Source: JACPHD01 sp964526325 (lineage in GTDB: Bacteria; Patescibacteriota; Patescibacteriia; Patescibacteriales; GWC2-42-12). From it: a stretch of DNA of 9,332 nt. The notes beneath the pieces were generated by a model, which had not been told where the DNA came from, did not search any database, and was given only the letters and a program-made list of their open reading frames with translations. The position numbers and the translations under genes were made by a program. This document shows, piece by piece, positions 1 through 6,678 of this stretch. The stretch is from NCBI GenBank assembly GCA_964526325.1, contig CAZGKM010000026.1:1-9332 (forward strand), read 5' to 3'. Numbering within the stretch: the first letter of the stretch is position 1; every line of letters starts with the position of its first letter.

Positions 1-355
<355 letters not shown>

Positions 356-363
356 GTTTTTGA

Positions 364-428
364 TCAGGCTTCCCTGAAAAAGTTTATTTGCATAAACTTT
401 TTTTAGTTTTTTACATGGTACGCCATGT
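364..428 (-). other. Cluster of three short hairpins just upstream of 16S
   Basis: Three adjacent perfect hairpins end within 10 nt of the predicted 16S 5' end. 413-428 has 6-bp arms and a 4-nt loop. 377-402 has 11-bp arms around TTGC with T-runs on both strands. 364-377 has 5-bp arms and a loop reading GAAG on the minus strand. They are likely leader folding or maturation elements. The middle one also looks like a bidirectional terminator, but ending the transcript immediately before 16S would make no sense in the minus direction; in the plus direction it could block antisense reads. Confidence 0.5.
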
Positions 429-491
429 TTAGTAAACAGTTCTTGCGAAGCTATATACTAAAATATTTGAAGAAATTAATTCTCCAGATTT

Positions 492-521
492 ATCCCCACA
501 CTTATAAATAAGTGAGGGGAT
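492..521. repeat. 30-bp near-palindrome, copy A
   Basis: The arms ATCCCC...GGGGAT pair over 14 of 15 positions; the exception is A499 opposite A514. With one flanking base on the left and three on the right it matches the perfect palindrome at 4251-4280 at 28 of 34 positions. Four of the six differences form two compensatory pairs: C500-G513 here is T-A there, and T503-A510 here is C-G there. This points to a small dispersed family kept for its structure. It lies in the pre-16S leader here. Confidence 0.8.
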
Positions 522-589
522 TTATTTTTCTTCAGTTTAATAAAAAACTGTTGAAAAGTTAGAATTAGCGCCTGTTAGTATTGAAATTT

Positions 590-646
590 ATTCTGTTATA
601 TCCGCCTGGCGGAAATTCGCCGGGGGGCGAATTTGTTTAACAGAAT
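590..646. repeat. Branched structured repeat, copy 1 (three-way-junction design)
   Basis: A 9-bp outer stem (ATTCTGTTA 590-598 with TAACAGAAT 638-646) encloses two hairpins: 601-613 (TCCGCC/GGCGGA) and 613-634 (AAATTCGCC/GGCGAATTT around GGGG). The same design, with compensatory changes in both inner hairpins, recurs at 6611-6665. The right end GCGAATTTGTTTAACAG matches the other copy at 15 of 17 bases. Confidence 0.8.
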
Positions 647-750
647 CTTACTCTTGTGAAAATATTAATGCTGCTTGCTGCAATTCCGAAACCTCTGATC
701 GAAATTGTTTCACAGAGTAGATTTAATTGTTAAGTTACGCATCTTTCTTG

Positions 751-806
751 ACGAAAGAAAAAAACAGGGATATTAGCTTTCCAATATCACTGTTTTCTTC
801 TTTCAT
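751..806 (-). ncRNA. Long near-perfect hairpin in the pre-16S leader
   Basis: Positions 751-776 pair with 781-806 across a 4-nt loop (777-780). Read as plus-strand RNA there are four non-pairs: 752/805, 760/797 and 775/782 are C-A or A-C, and 768/789 is G-A. On the minus strand the first three become G-U wobbles, leaving only one mismatch in 26 positions. That asymmetry suggests a minus-strand RNA under selection, in the same direction as the 16S gene and downstream of the promoter at 963-991. It may be an RNase III site or the core of a small RNA; no known family is recognised. Confidence 0.5.
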
Positions 807-856
807 GTGTTTTCAAGTTGTGCTTATTATTTATTCAATGAATTTTTTATTTATGA

Positions 857-938
857 ACCCCGTTAGAATTTTGATTTTAACGAGATTTATATTTATGAAT
901 AAATATGCGAATTTCAAAATACTAAATTCTAACGTGGT
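857..938. repeat. Inverted-repeat element, possible divergent third member of the branched repeat family
   Basis: The arms 857-871 and 924-938 pair at 14 of 15 positions (core CGTTAGAATTT / AAATTCTAACG). A second hairpin, ATATTTAT/ATAAATAT, occupies 889-906. The left edge AACCCCGTTA is identical to the left edge of the repeat at 6610-6619, and the right edge TAAC..GGTGAAT resembles the right edge of that copy. The interior is different, so membership in the same family is tentative. Confidence 0.5.
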
Positions 939-962
939 GAATAAATTTGTATTGCATTAGTA

Positions 963-991
963 ATATTAAATAAAATCTCAATAAATGTCAA
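963..991 (-). promoter_or_regulatory. Predicted sigma-70-type promoter, probably for the rRNA operon
   Basis: On the minus strand TTGACA (991-986) is separated by 17 nt from TAATAT (968-963), a near-consensus arrangement, with A/T-rich sequence upstream (about 1000-1040) resembling an UP element. The predicted start, near 956, would give a pre-16S leader of about 600 nt. No other comparably good minus-strand promoter was found between here and 355. It could instead serve a separate small RNA. Confidence 0.6.
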
Positions 992-1160
992 GGGCAAAAG
1001 CAAATTTATTTGATATTTTTGGTTTTTAAAATATTTTTATCTAATTTTAGCCTATATTATTTACAAAAACAAAATAGCGGAAATAAATGCTTTAACGAAA
1101 GTACACAGCTTTTTAACAAATTTTGCACCCCGGCACTTATTTATTAGCGGCGAGGCGTAC

Positions 1161-2075
1161 TTATTCCCTAAAAAATTCAGCCGCTTCTTCCGGTGCAACA
1201 GAGTTTATTATTAACCCTGACCCAAGCTCAACTCCGGCCCAGATGCTGTCGCGAGGCTGGATTTTTAAATAGAAATGCTGGTCATGGTCGGAGATTGACT
1301 GGTGCAGAAAATAGTTAAAAGAAAGATTCAGCTCGCTAAGCTTTATCAGGATTTTTTTTAGGATTTTAGCGAAGGCTTTAAATTCGCCATCGTTTAATTT
1401 TGTGATGTTGTCCAGGTGACGCTTGGAGAAAATCCAGGCTTCGTAATGGTATTGGCTGGCGTAAGGAGTGAATGCGCCTACAAATTTATCTTCATAAATT
1501 TTTCTCGGCGATTTCATTTCCTTTTTAAGAATTTCGCAATAGGCGCAGATTTTTTTATCAAGCCTGTAGTCGCGCCAAATTTTTAATTCTTCTTTAATTT
1601 CAGGCGGCATTATATCGGTGGCAAAAATTTGCGAATGGGCATGGACGATTGAGGCGCCGGCTTTAGATCCTTGGTTCTTAAAGCATAAAACATATTCAAT
1701 ATTTTTGATTTTACTTAATGCCTCCGTACGTTTTGAATACATTCTTAGAAGTTGTTCGATTTGGCCCTCGCTTAAATCATGTAATTCTTTTTTGTGGTCA
1801 GGCGTTTCAATAATTACTTCTTGCACTCCGTAGGCTTTTTTATTATCAAGTGTTACGGCCGGGAAGACATTTTTTATGCTTAATATTTTGCCTTCAGGAC
1901 CGTCAATTTGGTCAAGGATATTTTTTTGGTCAATTTTTTCTGGGCAAAACGGGCAGCTGGAAACGCGGGAAATAATGGTTTGCTCGCTAATATCGCGCGG
2001 CCGCTTAGCGCGGCCGGGCGTGATAATTACGTGTTTATCGGATAGATAATCTTTTCTAATTTCGGATTTAAGCAT
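1161..2075 (-). CDS. galT: GalT-family nucleotidyltransferase (galactose-1-phosphate uridylyltransferase or ADP-glucose-phosphorylase-like)
   Basis: This 304-residue cytoplasmic enzyme belongs to the GalT branch of the HIT superfamily, which moves a nucleotidyl group between sugar phosphates through a nucleotidyl-histidine intermediate. The active-site motif is H145-A-H147-S-Q149 (H-x-H-x-Q), with H147 the expected nucleophile. C41-x-x-C44 plus H145 and a histidine near 94-99 fit the first zinc site. A second pair, C177-x-x-C180, with H220 and H264/H267 (HDQH), resembles the second zinc site of plant ADP-glucose phosphorylase, so true GalT activity is not assured. It is shorter than E. coli GalT (about 350 residues) but has both halves. 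The ATG at 2075 follows its own promoter by about 20 nt and has no Shine-Dalgarno sequence. A neighbouring glycosyltransferase suggests a role supplying activated sugars. No terminator is evident after the stop. Confidence 0.88.
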   Translation of the reverse strand: MLKSEIRKDYLSDKHVIITPGRAKRPRDISEQTIISRVSSCPFCPEKIDQKNILDQIDGPEGKILSIKNVFPAVTLDNKKAYGVQEVIIETPDHKKELHDLSEGQIEQLLRMYSKRTEALSKIKNIEYVLCFKNQGSKAGASIVHAHSQIFATDIMPPEIKEELKIWRDYRLDKKICAYCEILKKEMKSPRKIYEDKFVGAFTPYASQYHYEAWIFSKRHLDNITKLNDGEFKAFAKILKKILIKLSELNLSFNYFLHQSISDHDQHFYLKIQPRDSIWAGVELGSGLIINSVAPEEAAEFFRE

Positions 2076-2101
2076 ATGTTATTGATTATAGTTATAATTC
2101 T

Positions 2102-2130
2102 ATTATAGTATGTCTAATTTATTGTGGCAA
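2102..2130 (-). promoter_or_regulatory. Predicted promoter for galT
   Basis: On the minus strand TTGCCA (2130-2125), a 17-nt spacer, then TATAAT (2107-2102). The predicted start near 2095 gives a leader of about 20 nt before the galT ATG, without a Shine-Dalgarno sequence. The -35 box lies just downstream of the glycosyltransferase stop codon, so galT can be expressed apart from the membrane-protein genes upstream. Confidence 0.65.
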
Positions 2131-2132
2131 AA

Positions 2133-3512
2133 TTAAGACTGGCTTTTAATCTGCCCATAGGAAACAGCCGCTAAAGCGACTGAAATCGGCGCCAGCGTTA
2201 AAAAATTTCTTGATAACGCCGTATTATCAACCGCGAAACGATATTCTTCAGTAAATAAGTAAAGCATAATTAAACCGGTAAGACATAAGATTAAAAATAG
2301 CCAAGATAAAAACAGGTTATTTTGTTTTTTAATTTTTTTGATATTTATTATTAAGCTCAAAATAACCACAAACCACCAAATATTAAAACTGTTATTTAAA
2401 AATAAGGCCCAGCCGATATTACTCCAAACATCAGCATGGTAGCCAAAGCCAGGTTCAACGTTCGAAAAAGGAAGATTATATTTAATTTTAATTAATAACC
2501 AGGGCAGTAGCGGTAAAATAATCGCCAGTAAATAAAAACAGCAGTATTTAAGCGTAGCAATGATTTTTTTGTCAGTTATAAAAAGATTTATAAAGATGAC
2601 AGGCAAGCTAGCCAGAATAAAAATTAAAGCATCGTTTTTAACGAATAAAGCGCAGCCGAAAAATACCCCAGCGATCAATAACCATTTTTTTTCTTGTGTT
2701 TTTAGCCAGTAGAATAAAAAGATAAAAGCTATCAAAAGATAATAACTTAAAGTTAAATCCGCATAACCGTTATAAGCATGATAAAATGGCAGGGGCATGG
2801 TAGAAAAAAACCAGACGAAAATCAAGCTAACCAGATTGGATAAATATTTTTTTAAAAAATAATAAATAACAATTAAAATTGATAAATAATAAATTATATT
2901 GATTAAATTTCCGGCCAAGTCGTTGAATTCGCCTAAATTAGCGTAAAACCAATAAAATAACAGCGGTGTTTGCCAAGGATAGTTAGTATGGCCGCCACCA
3001 CCAAGAAAAGATAAATTTTTTGCGTCAAAATTGATTTTATTTTCATAAAACAAAACTTTTGGCTTGTATTGCCACATAGTTAAATTGTCGTAAGCGATAG
3101 GCGGACGAGCCAGGGCGTTAAACGACAATAAGACAACCTGAATTAAGATAAGAATAAAAACAACCACCCAGGTTATTCTTATTTTTGTAAAATTAAATTT
3201 TATTAAGGATAATTTAATTTTCCAATTATCTAAATTATTTTTCAAATTAAGCCAAGCTTGATTTTTAATAATTAAATATAGGAATAATGCGCATTCGGCA
3301 GTTAAAAATAAATAGAAAATAATTAAGTTCATTTTTAATTTCAGCAAGAAAAATAAACAGAAAAGCTCAAGCGTTAATAAAACCGCGCCCATGCCCCACG
3401 ATAAGGCGAGTTTAAATAAAAAAGATTCTTGACTTTTAATAAAAATTTTTTCTACGAGCCAGCCGGGTATAAATATGGAAAGAAAAAATAGTATTAATTT
3501 TAAGGTTATCAT
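2133..3512 (-). CDS. GT-C-fold multi-membrane glycosyltransferase (GT39/ArnT-like)
   Basis: This 459-residue integral membrane protein has roughly ten to twelve hydrophobic segments spread over its length. The pattern fits GT-C glycosyltransferases, which move a sugar from a polyprenyl-phosphate carrier to an acceptor on the outer face of the membrane. After an early membrane segment an extracytoplasmic loop carries ARPPIAYDNLTMW, with D142 in the place of the conserved catalytic acidic residue of that fold. NGYAD (D252), FVKND (residues 291-295) and a C-terminal SRNFLTLAP stretch (434-442) are also GT-C-like. The exact family and sugar cannot be told. The ATG at 3512 is one nucleotide past the stop of the preceding gene (TAAAATG), so the two are probably translationally coupled. 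No Shine-Dalgarno sequence is evident. The gene is very AT-rich with many Lys/Asn/Ile codons, as is its partner. Confidence 0.72.
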   Translation of the reverse strand: MITLKLILFFLSIFIPGWLVEKIFIKSQESFLFKLALSWGMGAVLLTLELFCLFFLLKLKMNLIIFYLFLTAECALFLYLIIKNQAWLNLKNNLDNWKIKLSLIKFNFTKIRITWVVVFILILIQVVLLSFNALARPPIAYDNLTMWQYKPKVLFYENKINFDAKNLSFLGGGGHTNYPWQTPLLFYWFYANLGEFNDLAGNLINIIYYLSILIVIYYFLKKYLSNLVSLIFVWFFSTMPLPFYHAYNGYADLTLSYYLLIAFIFLFYWLKTQEKKWLLIAGVFFGCALFVKNDALIFILASLPVIFINLFITDKKIIATLKYCCFYLLAIILPLLPWLLIKIKYNLPFSNVEPGFGYHADVWSNIGWALFLNNSFNIWWFVVILSLIINIKKIKKQNNLFLSWLFLILCLTGLIMLYLFTEEYRFAVDNTALSRNFLTLAPISVALAAVSYGQIKSQS

Positions 3513-3513
3513 T

Positions 3514-4167
3514 TTATTGTTTTTTTAATATAAATTCAGTATTACTTTTAGCGGATAGCATTTCATATTTACCAATAATTATATTTTTATTATTTTCTCT
3601 TTTGTATAAAATATTATTTTTAAATAAATAGTTATTAGGGTGATAAAATAAAATATAATCGGCTTGATCAACAATTTTGTAATTAGGATATAAGTAATAA
3701 TTAAAATACGCGTCCATGCCCGGCGCAACCAGTATTTTAACGTTACTTCCAGCCGGTAAGCGGTTTTTTACAAAAGTAAAAAAAGAAAATAAGCGGCAGT
3801 AAATTCCGTTTAAATTTTGGCGGTTGTCAATATTGCAAATTCTTAAAATATTCTTGCTCGAGTTGCTGTATTTTAAAGCGCCAAGATTTTCCGATAAATC
3901 ATAAATATTGTTGTAAGTAAAATTTATGTAAAGCGGCAGCCAGGCAATAACAATTAAACCGAGTAAAATCATTTGGAATTTATTTTCACCTAAATTTTTA
4001 AAATAGAAAATTAAAAAAGCTATTGAGCCGGCGAATATTAAAGCTAGGCCAGAAACCAAAACTAAAGTAAGAGAATTGACTTTCATGCCTGATATTAAAA
4101 TGCCGGGAATCATATTGATTGTGTAAAATAATTCCGGCGAGTTTGTGAATATTAATTTTAATAGCAT
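3514..4167 (-). CDS. Small membrane-anchored protein paired with the glycosyltransferase, function unknown
   Basis: I do not recognise a named family for this 217-residue protein. The first 82 residues hold a moderately hydrophobic N-terminal stretch (about 12-26) and two clear membrane segments (about 31-56 and 64-82). The remaining ~135 residues look soluble, with a region near 138-176 (VKILVAPGMD, then YYLYPNYKIVDQADYILFY) that reads like a small alpha/beta domain. It ends one nucleotide before the glycosyltransferase start, so the two likely form a complex or act on the same surface glycan; that is inferred from position alone. An extended -10 promoter lies about 30 nt upstream of the ATG at 4167. 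There is no Shine-Dalgarno sequence, and an in-frame ATG at codon 19 is an alternative start. It could also be the split C-terminal part of a larger glycosyltransferase-type protein. Confidence 0.65.
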   Translation of the reverse strand: MLLKLIFTNSPELFYTINMIPGILISGMKVNSLTLVLVSGLALIFAGSIAFLIFYFKNLGENKFQMILLGLIVIAWLPLYINFTYNNIYDLSENLGALKYSNSSKNILRICNIDNRQNLNGIYCRLFSFFTFVKNRLPAGSNVKILVAPGMDAYFNYYLYPNYKIVDQADYILFYHPNNYLFKNNILYKRENNKNIIIGKYEMLSAKSNTEFILKKQ

Positions 4168-4193
4168 GTTTATTGGATGAGATAAGTAGAGTA

Positions 4194-4202
4194 ATTATAA
4201 CA
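4194..4202 (-). promoter_or_regulatory. Extended -10 promoter for the membrane-protein pair
   Basis: On the minus strand the sequence reads TGTTATAAT (4202-4194), a perfect extended -10 (TG-n-TATAAT). The -35 region is weak and runs into the pnp terminator stem. It lies between that terminator and the ATG at 4167, giving a leader of about 20 nt. Confidence 0.5.
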
Positions 4203-4214
4203 AATACTCAAGTT

Positions 4215-4249
4215 AAACAAAAACACTTCTCAAATTGAGAAGTGTTTTT
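4215..4249 (-). terminator. Intrinsic terminator after pnp
   Basis: A long inverted repeat (4219-4233 with 4235-4249, core ACACTTCTCAA/TTGAGAAGTGT) is followed on the minus strand by TTTTTGTTT. It lies about 50 nt past the pnp stop and directly after the palindrome at 4251-4280. The A-run on the other side makes it look bidirectional. It separates the rpsO-NYN-pnp cluster from the membrane-protein genes. Confidence 0.75.
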
Positions 4250-4250
4250 T

Positions 4251-4280
4251 ATCCCCATACCTATATATAGGTATGGGGAT
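4251..4280. repeat. 30-bp perfect palindrome, copy B
   Basis: All 15 positions of each arm pair (ATCCCCATACCTATA and its exact complement). It is the perfect version of the near-palindrome at 492-521, with compensatory differences between the two. Here it sits between the pnp stop and the terminator hairpin, where it may protect the 3' end of the pnp mRNA or act as a first, U-poor pause hairpin. Confidence 0.85.
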
Positions 4281-4295
4281 TTATGTGAAGTATTA

Positions 4296-6536
4296 TTATC
4301 TTCTAAATCCGCCGCGTCGGCGGTCGTTATCGCCGCCGTTAAATCTCGGGGCGCCGAAACCGCCTTCTTGCTTGCCTTTGCCGTCTTTCCAGAGATGCTC
4401 ATTTTCCGGCAAACCCTTTAAGGTTAGGTTAATGCGTCCCATGTCGTCTATTTCAATAATTTTAACCGTTACTTCGTCGCCGATGTCAACGAAATCAGCC
4501 GGCCGACCGACCCGGTAAGGCGCTAATTCGCTGACATGCGCCATGCCGTCTTTATTCGGAGTTAATTGGATAAAAGCGCCGAAGTCCATTAAGCGGACAA
4601 CCTTGCCTTTAAAAATTTCCCCCGGTTCAAAGTCGCGTACGATATTTTTTATCCAATCGACGGCTTCAATAACTTTGGCCGCGTCAGTACCGCAGACCAT
4701 AACCAAGCCGTCGTCATCTATATCAATAGAAACTCCGGTAGCCGCGATTATTTCGTTAATAACTTTGCCGCCGGTGCCGATGACTTCTCTTATGCGGTCA
4801 GGCTCAATATGAAAGCTGGTAATGCGCGGAGCGTAAGGCGATAAATCCGGCCTTGGCTTATCAATCGCCTTGTTCATAGCGGCTAAAACTTCCAGCCTGG
4901 CTTTTTTCGATTGGTTAATGGTTTTAGCAATCATCTCTTCAGTAAGGCCGTTAGTTTTAGTGTCTAATTGAATGGCGGTTATGCCGTCGGCCGTGCCGGT
5001 TATTTTAAAATCCATGCCGCCTAAGCCGTCTTCTAAGTCCTGGATATCAGTCAGTATTTCCCATTCGCTCATATCTTCATTGGAAGCCAATCCCATGGCT
5101 ATACCGGCTACGGTTTTTTTAATCGGTACGCCCGCGTCCATTAAGGCCAAGCTTGAACCGCAAGTCGCGGCCATTGAAGATGAGCCGTTTGAACCTAAAG
5201 TTTCCGAGACAACGCGGATAGTATAAGGAAATTCTTCTTTAGTCGGCAAAACCGGCACTAAGGCTTTTTCCGCCAAGGCGCCATGACCGATTTCTCTTCG
5301 TCCAAGTGATCTTATCGGTCTGGCTTCGCCGACCGAGAACGGAGCGAAGTTATAGTGATGCATATAGCGCTTGGTGCCGACGCCTTCCAGTCCTTCTAAA
5401 GATTGTTCCATGCCCGGAGCGCCTAAAGTAACAATTGATAAAACTTGAGTTTCGCCGCGGTTAAATAAGCCGGAGCCGTGAATTCGCGGCAGCATACTAA
5501 CTTCGGCCGATAAATTTCTAATTTCATCTAATTTTCGTCCGTCAACTCTTTTTTTGTCCTTAAGAATTGCCCGCGTAACTTCGGCCTCAACCATTTCTTC
5601 AACTAAGTGGCTGATGGCGGCCGCGCGCTTATCTTTGCTTATATTTTGTTCAAATAAGTGTTGATCCAAGCTTTCTTTAATAGCGGCTACGGCCGATTTT
5701 CTTTCGCCTTTGGTGTAATGAGTTTTATCGAATAATATTTTAGGAATATTTTTATCCAGCCAAGATTTAGCCAAGCCAAAGATTTTTTCCATTTCTTTCT
5801 GCGCGTCAATTTCTTCCTGGCTGACTAATTTTTTGGCGGCTGGCTTTTTCGTTACGGCAACATTTTTTTTCATTTCTTCTATTAAATCAATGGCGGCTTG
5901 AAGATTTTTTTGTCCGATATTAATCGCTTCAATCATATCGGCCTCGGCGATTTCTTTGCCTTCAGCTTCAATCATAACTACTTTGGCGCCGGTGCCAGCC
6001 ACGATTAGGTCCATATCGCAGACCAGCCTTTCTTCATAAGTCGGGTTAAAAACATATTGGCCCTCAATTCGTCCGACTCTGACGCCGGCGATCGGTCCAT
6101 GCCAATTTAAACCGGCGATTGACAACGCGGCCGAAGCCGCGACCAAGGAAACGATGTCATAATCGTTTTTTCCGTCGGCCGATAAAACCGTAATCATGAC
6201 CTGGACATCTTTTTTTGAATCAGCGCCGAAAAGCGGCCTGATAGAGCGGTCAATCATGCGTCCGGTTAAAACCGCTTCATCCGACGGCCGGCCTTCGCGC
6301 TTAATCCAGCGCGAGCCTTTAATAATTCCGGCGGCGTAAAGTTTTTCTTCAAACTCAACCATGAGCGGAAAAAAATCTATACCCGCGCGCTCTTCTTTTG
6401 CTTCAACTACGGTAGCTAAAACAGACGTATCGCCGTATTGCACGGTAACGGCGGCGTCAGCTTGTCTGGCTAATTTGCCAGTTTTAATAGTGAGAGTGCG
6501 GCCAAGCCAGTCGCAACTGAATGTTTGTTCGTTCAT
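4296..6536 (-). CDS. pnp: Polyribonucleotide nucleotidyltransferase (PNPase)
   Basis: PNPase degrades RNA from the 3' end by phosphorolysis and can add 3' tails; it acts as a ring-shaped trimer in the cytoplasm. From the ATG at 6536 the protein has 746 residues. The domain order is complete: first RNase PH domain (about 5-140), helical linker (about 230-320), second RNase PH domain (about 325-540, with FNRGETQ and the acidic GGMDFKITGTADG active-site stretch), KH domain (about 570-625, with IGTGGK in place of the more common IGPGGK), S1 domain (about 640-708) and a Gly/Arg-rich tail ending RRGGFRR. A TTG seven codons upstream (6557) is open, but the ATG gives the usual family N-terminus. A 7-bp hairpin (6566-6584) lies 30 nt upstream. 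It follows rpsO and a NYN-domain gene, extending the common rpsO-pnp pairing, and ends at a strong terminator. Confidence 0.97.
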   Translation of the reverse strand: MNEQTFSCDWLGRTLTIKTGKLARQADAAVTVQYGDTSVLATVVEAKEERAGIDFFPLMVEFEEKLYAAGIIKGSRWIKREGRPSDEAVLTGRMIDRSIRPLFGADSKKDVQVMITVLSADGKNDYDIVSLVAASAALSIAGLNWHGPIAGVRVGRIEGQYVFNPTYEERLVCDMDLIVAGTGAKVVMIEAEGKEIAEADMIEAINIGQKNLQAAIDLIEEMKKNVAVTKKPAAKKLVSQEEIDAQKEMEKIFGLAKSWLDKNIPKILFDKTHYTKGERKSAVAAIKESLDQHLFEQNISKDKRAAAISHLVEEMVEAEVTRAILKDKKRVDGRKLDEIRNLSAEVSMLPRIHGSGLFNRGETQVLSIVTLGAPGMEQSLEGLEGVGTKRYMHHYNFAPFSVGEARPIRSLGRREIGHGALAEKALVPVLPTKEEFPYTIRVVSETLGSNGSSSMAATCGSSLALMDAGVPIKKTVAGIAMGLASNEDMSEWEILTDIQDLEDGLGGMDFKITGTADGITAIQLDTKTNGLTEEMIAKTINQSKKARLEVLAAMNKAIDKPRPDLSPYAPRITSFHIEPDRIREVIGTGGKVINEIIAATGVSIDIDDDGLVMVCGTDAAKVIEAVDWIKNIVRDFEPGEIFKGKVVRLMDFGAFIQLTPNKDGMAHVSELAPYRVGRPADFVDIGDEVTVKIIEIDDMGRINLTLKGLPENEHLWKDGKGKQEGGFGAPRFNGGDNDRRRGGFRR

Positions 6537-6565
6537 ACTTTTGTGCTTGGCCAACAAACTACAGA

Positions 6566-6584
6566 ACTATGGTTAAGCCACAGT
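6566..6584 (-). promoter_or_regulatory. Hairpin in the pnp leader
   Basis: Seven base pairs (6566-6572 with 6578-6584, one of them G-U on the minus strand) close a 5-nt loop, about 30 nt before the pnp ATG. In E. coli the pnp leader hairpin is cut by RNase III and used for autoregulation. Whether this much smaller stem does anything similar is unknown. Confidence 0.35.
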
Positions 6585-6610
6585 ACTATCTGTTCGCCGG
6601 TCAAGCGTTA

Positions 6611-6665
6611 ACCCCGTTAAATACGCTTCGCGTAGATTTGCTACGCAAATTTATTTAACAGGGGT
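6611..6665. repeat. Branched structured repeat, copy 2
   Basis: The outer arms ACCCCGTTAAAT (6611-6622) and ATTTAACAGGGGT (6653-6665) pair with one bulged base. Inside are TACGC/GCGTA (6622-6634) and ATTTGC/GCAAAT (6636-6650). The layout matches 590-646, with the C-G pairs there replaced by A-T or T-A pairs here. An alternative pairing (GCGTAG 6630-6635 with CTACGC 6641-6646) is also possible. It occupies the space between the NYN gene and pnp. Confidence 0.8.
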
Positions 6666-6678
6666 GAATTATTATTTT

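Larger units (their letters stand above)
356..955 (-). other. Putative long structured pre-16S leader; no protein gene seen
   Basis: This stretch lies between the 16S 5' end and a strong minus-strand promoter. I see no convincing coding sequence; the only longer open frame (727-960, plus strand, TTG start) runs through hairpins and resembles no protein. It holds a series of inverted repeats: 364-377 (TCAGG/CCTGA, 4-nt loop), 377-402 (11-bp arms, loop TTGC), 413-428 (ACATGG/CCATGT), 492-521, 590-646, 650-718 (ACTCT-GTGAAA arms with one bulge), 751-806 and 857-938. In rRNA operons the leader carries antitermination and RNase III/maturation signals. I could not identify a boxA. Several of these elements could be inserted repeats rather than processing signals, and a separate small RNA gene is also possible. 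Confidence 0.45.

Noticed and set aside
377..402. Terminator just upstream of 16S
   Set aside because: The hairpin has T-runs on both sides, but ending the rRNA precursor 20 nt before 16S would silence the operon; a leader-folding role is more likely.
727..960. Plus-strand open frame of 77 codons starting with TTG
   Set aside because: It runs through the 751-806 hairpin and the 857-938 inverted repeat, has low-complexity hydrophobic content, no ribosome site and no recognisable family. A plus-strand TTGACG-17-TATTAG promoter-like match exists at 748-776, but it lies inside the same hairpin and begins after the TTG.
6537..6557. TTG start giving seven extra N-terminal residues for PNPase
   Set aside because: The ATG at 6536 begins MNEQTF, which lines up with the usual PNPase N-terminus; the extra MLAKHKS has no family counterpart.
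4273..6576. Several plus-strand open frames opposite pnp, and a minus-strand frame at 4208-4402
   Set aside because: All are shadows of pnp or of its 3' flank and show no protein-family features.
6576..6604. pnp promoter with TTGACC as -35 box
   Set aside because: No acceptable -10 sequence lies 16-18 nt downstream; the nearest candidates are 10 or 27 nt away.
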